Below the pieces are notes generated by a model that was not told the DNA's origin, made no database searches, and was given only the letters and a program-made list of their open reading frames with translations. Positions 1 to 9,599 of a stretch of DNA of 64,000 nt are shown here, one piece after another. The stretch spans positions 801,501 through 865,500 of the forward strand of contig JAQFVV010012477.1 of assembly GCA_028023455.1 (NCBI GenBank). Reading direction: 5' to 3'. The translations under genes were made by a program, and so were the position numbers. This DNA is from Epiperipatus broadwayi. Lineage: Eukaryota > Onychophora > Udeonychophora > Euonychophora > Peripatidae. How positions within the stretch are numbered: the stretch's first letter is position 1; the number at the start of each line of letters is the position of its first letter.

Positions 1-359
1 AGCTAGCTTATAATGTAAAAATGAACATTCAAAATCTAACTCTTTAAACTCTCATTTAAAGTAATATACAAAACTTGTAAAAAAATCTTGCCTGAAACTA
101 CATCTGTAAATTTTAATTTTGCCTGTTCTAAATTAAAACAATTATAGCCATTTGTTCATTTTAACTTATTATTACTATAATTATGCCTATATATTATGTT
201 CTAATTTATTTCTCTAAAATGTATCTTACATATGTTAGGATGTGCAAAATATTTCAAAACAGTGAGGACTTTTAATGTTTATAAACTTTCAGTGAAGATA
301 TAATAATTGATATCTTCAGTTTAATATATTTTAACCTTTTTATTGTTCAAAACACCTAT

Positions 360-980
360 TGGCCAAGTGAATTAAAGTTTTAAACTTTTGATTGGTCAAT
401 TACAAAATCAGCAGTAAACATATATTTGTCTTTTAATATTATATTAATTTTAGCTTTGTTTGTAAAAAGAAAATTAATAATTTGTCAGATTATGAAAGTG
501 AACATAAGTTTTTTCAAAAATAAAATTTTATTTATAATTATAAAAATATTTTATAGTGGAGAACCTAAAAAAAACATTTGTATAGAAAATGTTGTGTATA
601 TCATTGATTTTCTTTCTCAATTTATGCTCATGTAAAAGTAAATAATTTTTATTAAAATCTTAAACTATTTTTTTAAAATAATTTTATTTTCAGCATATTT
701 TATCAAAATAGTTTATAATATGTAAAAAAAAATACTAAAAAAATACTCTTAAATTTTCATTTTCAAAATCAAAAGAAAAAAGTTGAAGTGGTAAAAATTG
801 TTGACAAGCACCCCCTTTTGTTCAATATGAGCAACAATGAATCAGCATCTAGGAAAGTCTGCCTTCTCCCATTGGTAAAGCTTTAAATTTAAATATTATT
901 GATTTTTAGTTGTAAAATAATTCTAGAGAGGGCAGCATCTTGTGGCACTTTTTAAGCTTTAAAATGAGCATAAATTCACT
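360..980 (+). repeat. Diverged dispersed AT-rich repeat, copy A
   Basis: This stretch aligns by eye, in the same orientation, with about 3325-3955. Shared landmarks in the same order are a TTGATTGGYCAA-like block, a TATGAARRGAACA block followed by TTTCAAAAATAAA, an ATAGAAAAGTAAAT block, and near the end TTGTAAAATAATT followed by GAG(A)GGGCA(G/C)CATCTT. No open frame is shared between the copies, so it reads as a non-coding interspersed repeat. The two copies are strongly diverged and therefore old. The class is unknown. Confidence 0.5.
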
Positions 981-1473
981 GTGACAATGTAAAAACTGCC
1001 GGTTTTAGAGCGAGTTAAAGCTATGTTCATTGAGAGACTAAGACTCCAGTTAATAGATTAATAATGCTTATTTAGCTCACTAGTATGCTAATTTAAAATC
1101 CTATTATGTTACAATAATTACTGATAACTACGTGCTCATTATTATCATTTTGGTTTAGTTTTATATTATACAAATATCTATTATGATTTGCATAATCAGA
1201 CTTATAAATTATGACTTTAAATATTTGTTTTATTGAAAGTAATAGACTAACATAAGAGATAGTATAATGGTATATTTATTAGTGTATTATTAATTTCCCA
1301 TTAAATATACTTTCTCCTCCCTACTAAAACTGATTAAAGATGTACATTGAGGATATTAAACTAGATTAATAATATAGTTTTAGTCCATTAACATAGCATG
1401 ATTATTATGCTTATTTTAAGAAATGGTTTCTTTTTATTATGCAGGTAGAAGCTATCTGTTTTAGGCACATTTA

Positions 1474-1475
<2 letters not shown>

Positions 1476-1515
<40 letters not shown>

Positions 1516-1516
1516 T
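1476..1516. repeat. AT/GT dinucleotide microsatellite
   Basis: An (AT)n run continues directly into a short (GT)n run. The open frame that crosses it on the minus strand (a YIYIYI stretch) comes from the microsatellite and is not a gene. The surrounding 1.0-3.3 kb is AT-rich DNA in which I see nothing else. Confidence 0.85.
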
Positions 1517-3324
1517 TTTACAAAGTACATTTTGTACATTACATCTTGCTGCATCTTTTAATGGGCTCACAGTGGAGGTCATCTCCATATACTTAGTTCA
1601 GGAAAGGCTATATTTTTTATTAGAACTGGAGCACAAGGATCCAGGCCCCATTTTGTTTTAAACTTACCTAAGTTTCTGAACTTGAAATGTTTATATTTTA
1701 CTAGTAGCAAACTGTCTGGTCTTAGGATATCATGCATTTTATATGAAATCCCATGAATAACATCCCACCTGCACTAGAAACATGTTTCTTAATATTTTAG
1801 TCTATGCCATAGCAAATATATTTGAATCTAAGGTAACCAGCTCTTTCCTCTTGTTAAATAATTATTCTGCATTAACCTGAAACTCAACCTTTGATTATTA
1901 GACTAAACTTGCATCATCATTGAGCTTAATTATATGCTCATATATATATATCTTAGCACTGTAATTAACAATTTATCTTCAGTTTGGTTATTCACTTGTA
2001 ATTTAGCAATCCATAATATAAGGATAGGATTTTGGCATATTAATTGACATAGGTATAATTTATTTACTGTGCACACACATACATGTATTTAGAGATATCA
2101 TGATGGGATATGCGTAAATCAATTTAATCTCATTTCATTGTATAACATCTGCATATGTTTGATCCCATGTAATTCTTATTGTATAATTATTGTTTTCCTT
2201 TTATTAGTTATTAGACTTATTAATTAATAAATCTATTTAAATTTAACTCATTTCCATATCATTCACTCAATACCAATTCTAATTCCAATCCATTTATTAT
2301 ATTTCATATTTTTATATGCATTATAATTTAAATATAGTATTAGGTTGGTCATTGTGTAGTTAATGTTTGTGTCTCTTCTCTCTCTGTTTGGAACTGATTC
2401 ACAGATTAAATTGGGATCTGTATGTAACCTCAGCAATATCATTCATAGGGTGCTAAGTCACAGAGCACTGGTAACTAGGTGGAAGCTTAATCAGACCTGA
2501 GATCTAACCCTTCCATTTTGATCAGATTTAGTGTATTTTATCTGGACTTTGGATTTTGTTACCTGAATATACAAATCTGACCATTACAATATATATATAT
2601 CCTATTTAACAGTACTTATAATTTATAGAAATATATAAAGTAAGATTTGAACAATGTTACAAGTATTGTTTTATTTTCAGTCTAAAATAGTATTTATTGT
2701 TTATATGTAAACCAAATCAGAAATCTGTTTTTATTATTTGAAATAATTGACTGATCTTTAATTTAAGTATTATTATTCTAATTGAATAATATACCATTAG
2801 ATTAATAAATTATAGTGAATATGATTTTAATACTAAATTAAGTTTTATGTATGTTTTTTTCTTTTGATGAAATAAAGTCATTAAGATTCTTATTTTCCAA
2901 GAAACTAGTCTGGACATAATAGAGTTTGTAATGTGTGTGGGTGTTTATATATATATAGTTATCTTAAAAATTGTTTAGTTGATTCAAAGGGTTTAACATT
3001 CACTTTTTAAATCCATATAATTAATATTATTATATATTTCATGATAATAATTAATAGTTTATTGATAACCAATACACCCTTAATACAAGATGGCTTTGAA
3101 CAATTTGTTTCTCAGCAAATATATAATCCATCTCAGAATTTTATGATATATTTAAAATTATATTTTAGATTCATTATTGGTACTTAGTTATTTGCAAGCA
3201 AAAGTATATTTCATGATCAGCATTGTCTTTATGTTGATTAGACTAAAATTTTATGGTCTGCTTTCTTTAAATCTATTAACCCTTAAACCGCTAATTATAT
3301 TATTGGTTGTATGAGGTAAAAATC

Positions 3325-3955
3325 AAATCTTTTAATTGGCCAACTCACAAACTGAAGACAAAGCCTATTGTTAAAACATATTCACCTATAATATTAAATT
3401 CAACTCAGATATGTTTATAAAAAGTATATTGCTAATTTTTCAGGTTATGAAGAGAACAAAAGTTCTTTCAAAAATAAATTGCTATTTATTTATTCTAAAA
3501 TATTCAATTTCGGCAACATAAAAGCTATAATATAAACAAAAAGGTTGACTTTTATGTTATAGAAAAGTAAATATTTCTTTTTACTAAATCTTAAATATTT
3601 TTACTAAAATCTTCAATATTTTTCGAAAATAATTTTGTTTTTTTGTATTCTCTCTGAAAATAATTTGTAATTTCTCAAAATATTCTTTTATAATAATTTA
3701 AATCATATTCGAAATGAAAATCTCAGCATTTTTCTTTATTTTCTTTGATCAGGCAGTTTCTTTGTTCTTTCCAGCCAATCAGAATGTCTTTTTCGGCTGA
3801 GAGCATGCTAAGAACCAATCACAAGTAATGTTCTTTCTTTGTTTAGGTTTAAATGCGTTTTTTTTTATTTTTACTTGTAAAATAATTTGGAAGAGGGCAC
3901 CATCTTACAGAACTTTTAAAAACCTATTCAATACCTGTCTAACGAATATTTTAGC
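3325..3955 (+). repeat. Diverged dispersed AT-rich repeat, copy B
   Basis: Second copy of the repeat at 360-980, in the same orientation. It carries TTAATTGGCCAACTCACAAA at its start and the CTTGTAAAATAATT / GAGGGCACCATCTT block near its end. Between them it has GCCAATCAGAA and AACCAATCACA, two CCAAT-type sequences close together. These could be promoter-like, but in this base composition they may be chance. Confidence 0.5.
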
Positions 3956-3959
3956 ATAA

Positions 3960-5600
3960 GAACTGGCAGAGTTAGAGTGACATCAGATATCAATGAGGAG
4001 CTTCGTAAGAGGCGGGAAAAGGGTAAAGAATGATTGTAGAATATACAAAGATGAAACTATGCTTATGACATATATTAGTTTCCAATGATATTCTGATAAT
4101 TTTGCTCTATGTCTATATTATACCTGCAACATGATAGAAACATTACAAAATACAAATTGTAAAATATATATAATTGTGGATATTTTCTTTTTGGAGATGT
4201 GTGACTTTAACTGCATTGTTATTTCATTTCAATAAAATTTAAAAGATATTGATAATTTAAGATGGCTTCGCATAAAGTTTCTTTTTTTTTAATAAGAAGA
4301 AAATATTAAGGAACAATAATTTACTTCAAATAAAAATAGGCAATAAATATTTAAATATTAATTGGTTGTGAAATGTAATTAATAGTCTGTTTTTAATAAG
4401 ATATTTATATATATTCATATAAGAAAAAGAACATACCTTTTTCACTTCGTAAAAGTTCAATGTACATAATTTCATAATATTATATATATTTTTTTAACAA
4501 AATAGTTGGAAACATAACCCATCAGCTATGGAAAAGAAATGTAATGTAAAGATTATTTACCTAAGAGCATATATGATGTGTGAGCACTAAAACTAATGCA
4601 TTGGTTTTCACTCCAAACTCCTAAGCTATCATATCGACCAATCTATTAATCACTAAATCTTAAATAATAAAGAAAATAATTATTTATAAATCATGTAAAG
4701 TTTGTGAGCCACAAATGCCACATTATTTTTTGATAAAATACTTATAATTCAACTTCACTTTTCTTGGAAAAGTAGGCAAAATATTTTATAAAAGATTCAT
4801 TGACTGTCACTATAAATTACGTAAAAACATTAATTACAAATCAATAAACTTTGTTTAAAAATATTTTACATGTTATATTTATAATTCAAAGAGTAATTTA
4901 ATAAACTGCAAAAAATGAATCGGTCAGAAACTGTATCAACAAATTTGAAGTAAAGAACAAAATCATGATGTCTGGACTTAGTTCAGCAGTAGCTTTACTT
5001 GTATAGTAACAATAACAACAACAATACAACATGGTATTTTATGACAAATTGTATTAGTTTTTCTATTAATCATTTGGAAATGCAATAATAAATAAAAAAA
5101 ATTTTAAATTTAAAATAAAAAGAAAGTTATATATTTTTACAGTTTTAATAAATAAATAATGATTTAAGGAAAAAAAGTTAAAAACCTATAATTTATTTTT
5201 GAATGCAAAAAGACTTAAAATATGCTATCAAATAAATTTTTCAAAATTATTTAACTTTTTATATATTATTTTATTGTATTATAAATATAGTTACCAGAGA
5301 TTGGTAGGTAGATGTTTAAATTGATCAATGAATGGATGTATAGAACAACTTATAGACAGAGAGAAGAAGGAACACGTATTGTTGTATAAATATATAGTTG
5401 TCTAGACAGACTGACTGCTAGAAGATTAGAGAGATAAAAGGTTCAATGAATCTAAGTATCAGCCAATGAAAGGTGGACAGAAGGGCAGACAAATAATAGA
5501 CAGATAGTGTTTGCAGTATACAATATATATACAAATAAAATGTCTGTTAATTAAAAAAACTATTGTAATAACAATAAAAATAATAAATATTACAGTAATT
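3960..5600. other. AT-rich intergenic DNA with degenerate GATA/GACA-type repeats
   Basis: No gene or clear repeat is visible in most of this interval. At about 5300-5520 the bases are dominated by decayed tetranucleotide units (GGTAGGTAGA, AGACAGA, CAGACTGACTG, AGACAGATAG), so an old GATA/GACA microsatellite seems to have decayed here. Confidence 0.4.
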
Positions 5601-5692
5601 AACTATTATATACAATCTTTTACTCCACAGAAGTACTTTTGTTTAATTCCTTAACCATGTTTCCGTTAATTCCTTAACCCAGTAACTATTAT

Positions 5693-5789
5693 ATATACTC
5701 TTTCAATTTGCAAAAGTACTTTTGTTTAATTCCTTAACCCATGGGTTAAGGAAGTAAACAAAAATACCTCTGCAGATTGCAAGTATATA
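5693..5789. repeat. Short foldback repeat with a 20-bp perfect palindrome at its centre
   Basis: The centre CCTTAACCCATGGGTTAAGG (5732-5751) is a perfect palindrome. The arms extend about 48 bp on each side with a few mismatches: ATATACTC...GCAAAAGTACTTTTG on the left pairs with CAAAAATACC...GCAAGTATAT on the right. A further direct copy of one arm lies just upstream (AGTACTTTTGTTTAATTCC at about 5632-5650 and again at about 5716-5734). It looks like a small MITE-like foldback or a decayed tandem-inverted cluster. It has no coding content. Confidence 0.65.
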
Positions 5790-5921
5790 TAATAATTAAT
5801 TACTTTTTTTTAATTTTTTTTTATTATTATATATATTATAATATAATTAATAGTTGTCCTATTAAATGTTTAAAACTTAAATCAAATTAACAAAATAACC
5901 ATTTCAAAATTTGTATTATAA

Positions 5922-5950
5922 TAATGATGATGATGATGATGATGATGATG

Positions 5951-5988
<38 letters not shown>

Positions 5989-6001
5989 GTTGTTGTTGTT
6001 G
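5922..6001. repeat. Compound trinucleotide microsatellite (GAT)n(AAT)n(ATT)n(GTT)n
   Basis: Four trinucleotide runs follow one another without interruption. Together they give a poly-Asp/Asn/Ile/Val stretch in one frame, which is only the translation of the repeat. The block lies directly upstream of the reverse-transcriptase fragment and so marks the 5' limit of recognisable Penelope-like sequence. Confidence 0.85.
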
Positions 6002-6006
6002 CTAAA

Positions 6007-6141
6007 AATAATTGTTTATATTTAAAGATATTTTTTAGATATGTGGATGATTATTTGTTTGTAGTTGAAAATGATAAATTGAAGGAATTGGTAAATGACT
6101 TTAACCTTATTTATTTTAGAGACACACTTCAGTTTTTTTAA
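6007..6141 (+). pseudogene. Penelope-like element, reverse transcriptase fragment (YVDD box)
   Basis: The frame reads a reverse-transcriptase catalytic box, RYVDDYLFVVEND, with codons TAT GTG GAT GAT at 6040-6051. It continues through an amphipathic helix to an LIYFRDTLQF segment, which fits the stretch after the catalytic Asp pair in Penelope-like and related reverse transcriptases. It stops just after a run of seven Ts (6133-6139), where a frameshift is likely. Upstream RT motifs are missing: a trinucleotide microsatellite takes their place. The remnant is on the same strand as the GIY-YIG frame at 7.4 kb, about 0.9 kb of mostly non-coding sequence away, so I read both as pieces of one 5'-truncated element. 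Assignment to Penelope-like elements rests mainly on the downstream endonuclease; the YVDD box alone would not decide the family. Confidence 0.6.
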
Positions 6142-7019
6142 ATTTAAATTTGTGTTTTCTGTCCTCTGCTGAAAATGTTTTGAAGCTTTTTTTTATAGCT
6201 TTAAAATTCATTTATAGTTACTTTCTAATATTTAAAATACAAAAAAAAATCAATAGATGGCTTGGTAATTCAAGAGCTGGTCCAACAAATGATCACAAAC
6301 TCCACTTATGGAAGATAGCCATTATATATTTAGCAATCTTAAACCTTACATGTTCACTTTGAGATAATATTACTTATGGTCATTGAGAAAATATTACAAT
6401 GGTTTAAAAACTTCATTTTTTTGGAAAGTTTATGATTATATTATTCAAAATGGAAAGTAAGTGCATATGTATATTTATTTTTTACATAAATGTTTTATTT
6501 TTAAATAAAAAATAATATTTTGTTCTAAATATTGTTTCTATAGAAATTATAATTGTGAAAAACACAGCTATCTACAAAATGAAGTCATTCATGTGATTGG
6601 TATTATATTTAGCAATATCATAAAAATTATAAAAAAATTGTAAAATTTTAAAGCATAATTTGATAGATTTAATAGTTATTAAAAACATGTTTAGATTTTA
6701 AAATCAAATTTGAAACAAGAAAGATTTCATTCATTTTATAAATTGAATTGGCTCCACCTAAAGTGTGATGACATTACTATGTTTTGTTTTGAATAAATAT
6801 ATGTTTTAAAATAATTCCAGAAATCAAATGAGATTTTTTAAAATTTATTTAACTTCTAAACAAAAATATCTATCAAATGAGGTCAAATTCATTATATTCT
6901 GATAAATAATAATGGTTTAATAATAAAATGAAAGTTGAAAGCTTAAATCAATTAAATCTAGTGAGAACAAAGAAAGCTGTCAGAAAAATAGTGAAAATTG
7001 GTAGGGTTAATTGTTTTAA

Positions 7020-7358
7020 TCCTTCTATAAGATATGTGGTAGAAGGGAGTTAGATTTTGTTAAGTTAAAAGTTTTAGATCTTTTGGTGATTAGAAATGTA
7101 AAGACTAAATGTTTAGTATGTAGTCATTTTGTTAAAAATAAAAAATTAAGGTCTATAATTAAGCCTGATAGCTATCAATCTGTATATCATAAAGTAGCCA
7201 CTTTAAGAAATTATTGTTATAGGAATAAGAAATTAAATAATTCTAGTGGCATAGCTTTGTTTCAGAAAGGTCAATTTTATAAACATTATTTGAGTATTGG
7301 ACACTCTGATAAATTTCTTAAAAGTATTTTTTTAATAATAATATTTGTAGGAATATAA
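7020..7358 (+). pseudogene. Penelope-like element, linker between RT and endonuclease (frameshifted)
   Basis: This frame is open from the stop at 7017-7019 to 7358 in very stop-rich DNA, and its product is basic (KCLVCSHF, KKLRSIIKPDSYQ, FQKGQFYKHYLSIGHSD). Its last part, then a shift of frame at a run of seven Ts (7327-7333), joins smoothly to the open frame that carries the GIY-YIG domain. A segment of this kind (a basic helical linker ending in a pattern like GHSDKFLKSIF) is expected between the RT thumb and endonuclease of Penelope-like proteins. A different frame at 6960-7045 (KKAVRKIVKIGRVN) probably belongs upstream, which implies another frameshift near 7045. There is no start codon of its own. 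I infer part of a decayed polyprotein, not a separate gene. Confidence 0.5.
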
Positions 7359-7750
7359 AGGATAAAGAAAAATATGATTTTATTTCTTTGCCATTTGAAT
7401 TGTCTGCTTATAAAATTATATGTAAGAATAGTAATTTGTCTGGAAATAAGAAATTTGCTTGGAAAAGGGGTATAGCTTTGAATAATTTATTAAATAATAC
7501 AAAGAAAATTTTTGATAGGAGGACTATTCCTGGTGTAGTGTATATTATCTCTTGTTTTTGTAAGAAGATTTATATAGGTCAGAGTAGTTTGAGCTTAAAT
7601 GAAAGAATAAAAGTACATAAAAGTATGGTTACAAATAAATATCTTAGTTCTGCTTTGTATGTCCATAAAAAAGATACAGGCCACACTATTAATTTTGATG
7701 AACCTAATGTTGTTGTCTTTGAGAGAAATAAAATAAAAAGAATTAAATAA
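7334..7750 (+). pseudogene. Penelope-like element, C-terminal GIY-YIG endonuclease
   Basis: The frame ends in a clear GIY-YIG nuclease domain of the Penelope-like type. Counting residues from the TTG at 7388, GVVY lies at 49-52 (7532-7543), YIG at 62-64 (7571-7579), the conserved Arg at 73, His at 77, and a candidate catalytic Glu at 105. Two cysteines between the GIY and YIG strands (C56, C58) and two histidines (H93, H99) match the CCHH arrangement known from this endonuclease family. The NNLLNNTKKIFD stretch before GVVY matches the usual linker before the domain. In Penelope-like elements this domain nicks target DNA to prime reverse transcription. The frame is open to a TAA at 7748-7750, so only the upstream frameshift at the seven-T run breaks it. 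The element is 5'-truncated and presumably dead, but the endonuclease part is strikingly well preserved. Confidence 0.85.
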
Positions 7751-7899
7751 TTTTTATTATTGAAAATTTATTATTCTGAAGCAATTAACTTATTTAAAAG
7801 TTTTTTTAATATTAAAGGTGGATGAAAAGTAACTGGATTTGTGGGAAATGTTTAATATAAATATGGTGTTGTTTTGTAGTTCTTTATACTTTAGAAGTC

Positions 7900-8690
7900 T
7901 GTTTGTAGCAATAAAACCATTGTTTGGGTTTTTGATTTTATTTAGTTGGCTCATCTGGTTGAGTTTTGGGGTAATTTTAATTATTTATTGATTAGTTTAA
8001 ACTTTATTCTTGTAATGTTTATATATATATAAAATCAAATTTACATTTATCACAGGTTTTATTTTTTTACACAAACTGGACTTTATACTTGCAATAACAA
8101 TGCATATAATATTACAAGACAAAAACAGAATATCAATGATAATAAAAGTCACTGTAGAAACTTCTTGTCTCACATTACATCTTGCAAAACTAAGAGAATG
8201 AAATCTTGGTTGTAACATTTAAAATGTGCACCATGCTATGATTGATAAATATTCTTTTACACAGGAGTATATTTCATCTTTTTTAATCATTTTAAATTGT
8301 AATTCTAGTGTGTTGCTGGATTTGTCTGTTAACTTCAGCACTTTGTTATTTCAGATATTAAGAAGTTGAAGATAAACATTGATTTCTATTTTCATCACGT
8401 CTATGTATTTCATATACTTTATTAATTAATGACAATATTTAATAATTAACACATCAGAAATGCAATCCACAATATTATTAACACAATAATTAATATATCA
8501 AAATTTGATTCACTTTTAATGAGATTCTACAACACACTTTAATTAACATATCAATTCCACTTATAAATGTAAGTCACAAGATGGCACATTTATTTTGCCT
8601 TAACTTCAATTTTTAGGCAATGCTGAGAATAGCTCATATTAAAAGTCTTAATAAATATTTTAAAAACACTTATAATTTAGTATTTTTATT
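7900..8690. other. AT-rich intergenic DNA
   Basis: I see no gene or convincing repeat here. The short minus-strand open frame at 7997-8218 has no recognisable domain and lies in low-complexity sequence. At 8400-8560 several AATTAA-rich phrases recur, as expected from base composition. Confidence 0.4.
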
Positions 8691-8714
8691 TATTGTTTTA
8701 TTAGGTAGTAAGTT

Positions 8715-8813
8715 TTTTTTTTCTCATGTGTCATAGCATCAACCAGGAAGCGAATCCGCTAACCCGGGACAACTGCTTTTTTTGCTGACCTCTCAACCAT
8801 CAATGCTTGACAG
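8715..8813 (-). mobile_element. Short tRNA-derived SINE, copy 1 (internally altered)
   Basis: Read on the minus strand it begins CAAGCATTGATGG, continues GTTGAGAGGTCAGC (D-arm/A-box-like), then CCCGGGTT and GGATTCGCTTCC (T-arm/B-box-like), and ends GATGCTATGACACATGAGAA followed by an A run. The anticodon-arm region seen in the other copies is replaced by a short A run. It is flanked by imperfect 17-bp direct repeats (8698-8714 TTATTAGGTAGTAAGTT and 8814-8830 TTATTAAGGAGAAAGTT, 3 mismatches), which I read as an aged target-site duplication. It is a retroposed pol III-type element and not a working tRNA gene. Confidence 0.7.
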
Positions 8814-9177
8814 TTATTAAGGAGAAAGTTACTACTGTGTTTTTATTTAATAGCAATATAACATTTTTCTTTTTTTAACATTATTTTCTTCACATAATGA
8901 GATTAATGTAGCATAATAAAATTGCGATAATTGTACTTAACTTTAATATAATATTTCCCATTAATTTAGTACATGTCTGAAGTGCCTCATAAATTCAAAA
9001 GCAGCCATAAAAGATATTAAATATTTCTTATAGTTCTGCTTATTTTTAAATTCATTTTGAAAGAAAGTAAAAAATAATTTAATTTCCTTTCTTCTTACTA
9101 TACAGAATAAGTCATAATTATTTTTATAATATACACAGTAAATATAATATTTAAAACACTTATAAAATAAAAGTGAA

Positions 9178-9278
9178 GTCTTGCGTTGTTAGCCGAGAGG
9201 TACCGCAGCCGCCATGCAAGCAGGTAGTTGGTTGCAGACGGGTGTGGGTTCGCGTCCCGGCAAATGCTATGACATATG
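9178..9278 (+). mobile_element. Short tRNA-derived SINE, copy 2, with perfect 14-bp target duplication
   Basis: A 101-bp body lies between perfect direct repeats AAAATAAAAGTGAA at 9164-9177 and 9279-9292, the clearest target-site duplication in the window. The body has an A-box-like region (TTGTTAGCCGAGAGGT), a B-box-like T-arm (GTGGGTTCGCGTCCCGG) and the shared end ATGCTATGACATATG. It is much richer in G and C than its surroundings. The whole insertion is tRNA-like with no long tRNA-unrelated body, which is unusually short for a SINE. The source tRNA is uncertain; other copies have an anticodon-loop-like CTTACA(A/T). Confidence 0.8.
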
Positions 9279-9497
9279 AAAATAAAAGTGAAATTTCAAG
9301 CTTACAAACTTTCACCATTTTAGCAGACTTTTTCCAATATGTTTGCCAGTTTTAAATGTAAACTCTTTGCAATTATTAGTTAACATCAGCGGTCTGTTTC
9401 ATGCATGTTGGCCATATGAAGTTTCTATTCCATTAGTTGTGAATTAAAATACAATTCAATTTCATTTTATAATAATTTTTTGCTTCTCATTTTTTTT

Positions 9498-9592
9498 TCA
9501 TGTACCATAGCATCATTCGGGAAGCGAACCTGCGAACCCAGGATAGCTGCATGTAAGGCAGCTGTTCTGACCTCTTGACCACTAATGCTAAG
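9498..9592 (-). mobile_element. Short tRNA-derived SINE, copy 3, with intact cloverleaf-like fold
   Basis: On the minus strand a cloverleaf can still be drawn: 7-bp acceptor stem TAGCATT / GATGCTA (the ends at 9508-9514 and 9584-9590), a D-arm region GTGGTCAAGAGGTC, and a 5-bp anticodon stem GCTGC-CTTACAT-GCAGC (9546-9562), which puts TAC at the anticodon position. The T-arm region GCAGGTTCGCTTCCCGA has a broken stem. TAC would suggest a valine-type tRNA ancestor, but the long spacing and mispaired T-stem argue against a functional gene. No convincing target duplication is visible. Confidence 0.65.
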
Positions 9593-9599
9593 TTCTCCC

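Larger units (their letters stand above)
5993..7900 (+). mobile_element. 5'-truncated Penelope-like retroelement
   Basis: Three coding pieces on one strand and in the expected order (RT catalytic box, linker, GIY-YIG endonuclease) define a Penelope-like element. The left limit is the trinucleotide microsatellite. The right limit is not visible, as I find no target duplication or terminal repeat after the stop at 7750. Between 6.36 and 6.95 kb there is no recognisable coding sequence, so either an insertion or heavy decay separates RT from linker. I see no hammerhead motif near this copy. Confidence 0.7.

Noticed and set aside
5911-6010. Poly-Asp/Asn/Ile/Val N-terminus joined to the RT frame
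   Set aside because: It is the translation of a trinucleotide microsatellite; the coding signal begins after it.
9498-9592. Functional tRNA-Val(TAC) gene
   Set aside because: Acceptor and anticodon stems pair, but the T-stem is broken and the spacing is long; related copies carry target duplications and A-rich ends, so it is a SINE.
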